Assembly (NCBI RefSeq): GCF_004310425.1
Contig: NZ_SIUB01000004.1
Span: 278,416 to 342,415 of the forward strand
Source: Hansschlegelia quercus
GTDB lineage: Bacteria > Pseudomonadota > Alphaproteobacteria > Rhizobiales > Methylopilaceae
DNA length: 64,000 nt
Direction: 5' to 3'
Part shown: positions 62,960 to 64,000 of the stretch, piece by piece
Layout of the letters: every line of letters starts with the position of its first letter
Position numbering within the stretch: the first letter of the stretch is position 1
Translations under genes and position numbers: made by a program
The notes under the pieces: generated by a model
Told to the model about the DNA's origin: nothing
What the model saw: the letters and a program-made list of their open reading frames with translations, nothing else
Database searches by the model: none

Positions 62960-64000
62960 ATGAGCCCTGCGGACTTTGAACGACGAGAGCGCGAGCCCTT
63001 CTGGTCCGCGCTATTCACCGATCGGCGGATCGCGCCGGCGCTCGGGCTCGGCTTCACGTCCGGCATCCCGTTTCTTCTCGTCTATTCGACGCAGTCGGCA
63101 TGGCTCTCGGACGCCGGGATCTCCATCGCGACGATCGGTCTCCTGAGCGAGCTGACCCTCGCCTACAAGTTCAAGTTCTTGTGGGCGCCGTTTCTGGACC
63201 GGTACGACCCGCCCCTCTTGGGCGCGCTCGGCAGACGACGGGGTTGGATCGTCGTCGCGCAACTCAGCGTCATGGCGACGCTCGCCGGCATCGCGTTCGG
63301 CGACCCGGCGGGCAGCCTCGCCTGGACGATCGTGTTTTCGCTGGCCCTCGGGTTCGCCGGCGCCACGCTTGACCTCGTCATCGACGGCTGGCGCATCACG
63401 AGCGTTCGGCCTCCCGAGAAGCAGGCTGTGCTGTCGTCCTGGACGGAGATCGGCTGGCGGGTCGGCAATCTAGCGGCCGGCGCCGGCGCGCTGTTCCTGT
63501 CGGACCGTATCGGCTGGCGCGGCGCCTATATCTGTATGGGCGCGCTGATGCTGCCTGGCATGACCGCGGCGGTCCTCGCGCCCGAACCGGCATCGGACAA
63601 GGTCGCCCACCTCGCCCGGGCGGGCTTCGTTGAGACCGTCTGGGCTCCGATCCGCGAACTCTGGACCCGGCTGGGACCCATGGCGCCGGCGATCCTGCTG
63701 CTCGTCGCCGGCTTCCGCATGCCGGGCTACGTCGCAAGCGCGATGGCGGTGCCGCTGTTCAAGCACCAGGGCTTCTCCAACACCGACATCGCGACCGTCA
63801 CCAAACTGTTCGGCTTCTGGATCGCGCTGGGCGGCACGTTCCTCGCGGGGTCACTCATCCCGAGGATCGGCATGCTGCCGAGCCTCCTGATCGGCACGGT
63901 GGCGGGTTCGGCCTCGCATCTGAGCCTCGCTTACCTTGCTGCGCATGGAGGCGACGGCGGAACAGCCTTTTGGACCTTCGCCACCGCCGTGAGCCTCGAC
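62960..64000 (+). CDS. MFS permease, AmpG/RhtX-FptX-like, cut by window end
   Basis: The frame is open from ATG 62960 to the window edge (347 residues seen). It contains the MFS transporter type used by AmpG and by the RhtX/FptX siderophore importers: GLGFTSGIPFLLVYSTQSAW, KFKFLWAPFLDRYDPP and DLVIDGWRIT in the first half, and FKHQGFSNTDIATVTKLFGF in the second. Beside a fecI-fecR-receptor unit, import of a ferric siderophore across the inner membrane is the better guess; a muropeptide permease is the alternative. The region 62675-62959 is the divergent promoter area with no gene. Confidence 0.82.
   Translation, partial: MSPADFERREREPFWSALFTDRRIAPALGLGFTSGIPFLLVYSTQSAWLSDAGISIATIGLLSELTLAYKFKFLWAPFLDRYDPPLLGALGRRRGWIVVAQLSVMATLAGIAFGDPAGSLAWTIVFSLALGFAGATLDLVIDGWRITSVRPPEKQAVLSSWTEIGWRVGNLAAGAGALFLSDRIGWRGAYICMGALMLPGMTAAVLAPEPASDKVAHLARAGFVETVWAPIRELWTRLGPMAPAILLLVAGFRMPGYVASAMAVPLFKHQGFSNTDIATVTKLFGFWIALGGTFLAGSLIPRIGMLPSLLIGTVAGSASHLSLAYLAAHGGDGGTAFWTFATAVSLD

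Noticed and set aside
1..64000. CRISPR array, tRNA or rRNA genes, complete insertion sequences
   Set aside because: I saw no evenly spaced repeats, no tRNA-like cloverleaf and no transposase with flanking inverted repeats anywhere in the window.

Overview
The window is GC-rich DNA from an alphaproteobacterium, most likely of the Hyphomicrobiales. The best marker is a complete 2867-residue cyclic beta-1,2-glucan synthase (ndvB/chvB type). Lrp/AsnC regulators, Liv and ProU transporters, DUF1254 proteins and a FecI/FecR/TonB-receptor unit fit the same group. I see no rRNA, tRNA, CRISPR array, intact insertion sequence or phage module.

Layout. (1) 1-23.1 kb is a catabolic and transport cluster. 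It holds two double-domain Lrp/AsnC regulators, a ProU-type betaine transporter (proX, proV and a fused double permease), a Liv transporter (livG-F-H-M) with a separately placed binding protein, two luciferase-like flavin monooxygenases each with a flavin reductase, an amidohydrolase, a CobW-type GTPase, a DMT exporter, an AhpD-like protein and two aldehyde dehydrogenases. I infer uptake and oxidative breakdown of a nitrogenous, possibly betaine-like compound. Three promoter regions in this cluster share short exact motifs. (2) 23.5-36.6 kb is an island of exported proteins: four DUF1254/DUF1214 proteins, two outer-membrane MetA-like proteins, a lipoprotein alpha/beta hydrolase, DUF2092 and DUF6515 proteins. 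Five intergenic regions here carry a hexamer-phased GTAACN motif. (3) 36.7-40.2 kb is a scarred segment: a DUF2721 protein and two paralogous XRE repressors in inverted orientation with copied operators, around a membrane protein and a frameshifted, truncated permease. (4) 40.3-49.9 kb holds ndvB, two small genes and a cold-shock gene broken by an in-frame TAG. (5) 50.4-53.7 kb is a defence-like patch: an XRE regulator divergent from a PD-(D/E)XK-like protein, then a DNA methyltransferase lacking its N-terminus that abuts an SDR gene lacking its own N-terminus. (6) 53.9-55.6 kb has three small oxidoreductase or NTF2/VOC genes. (7) 55.6-58.3 kb is a compact operon of a NUDIX-winged-helix regulator (NrtR-like), an SPFH/band-7 protein and an NAD-kinase-fold protein, preceded by a 45-bp palindrome. 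This is the best candidate for a little-described system. (8) 58.5-64 kb is a fecI-fecR-TonB receptor unit and an AmpG/RhtX-like MFS permease cut by the window edge.

All functions are read from sequence motifs and family knowledge. No searches were run.
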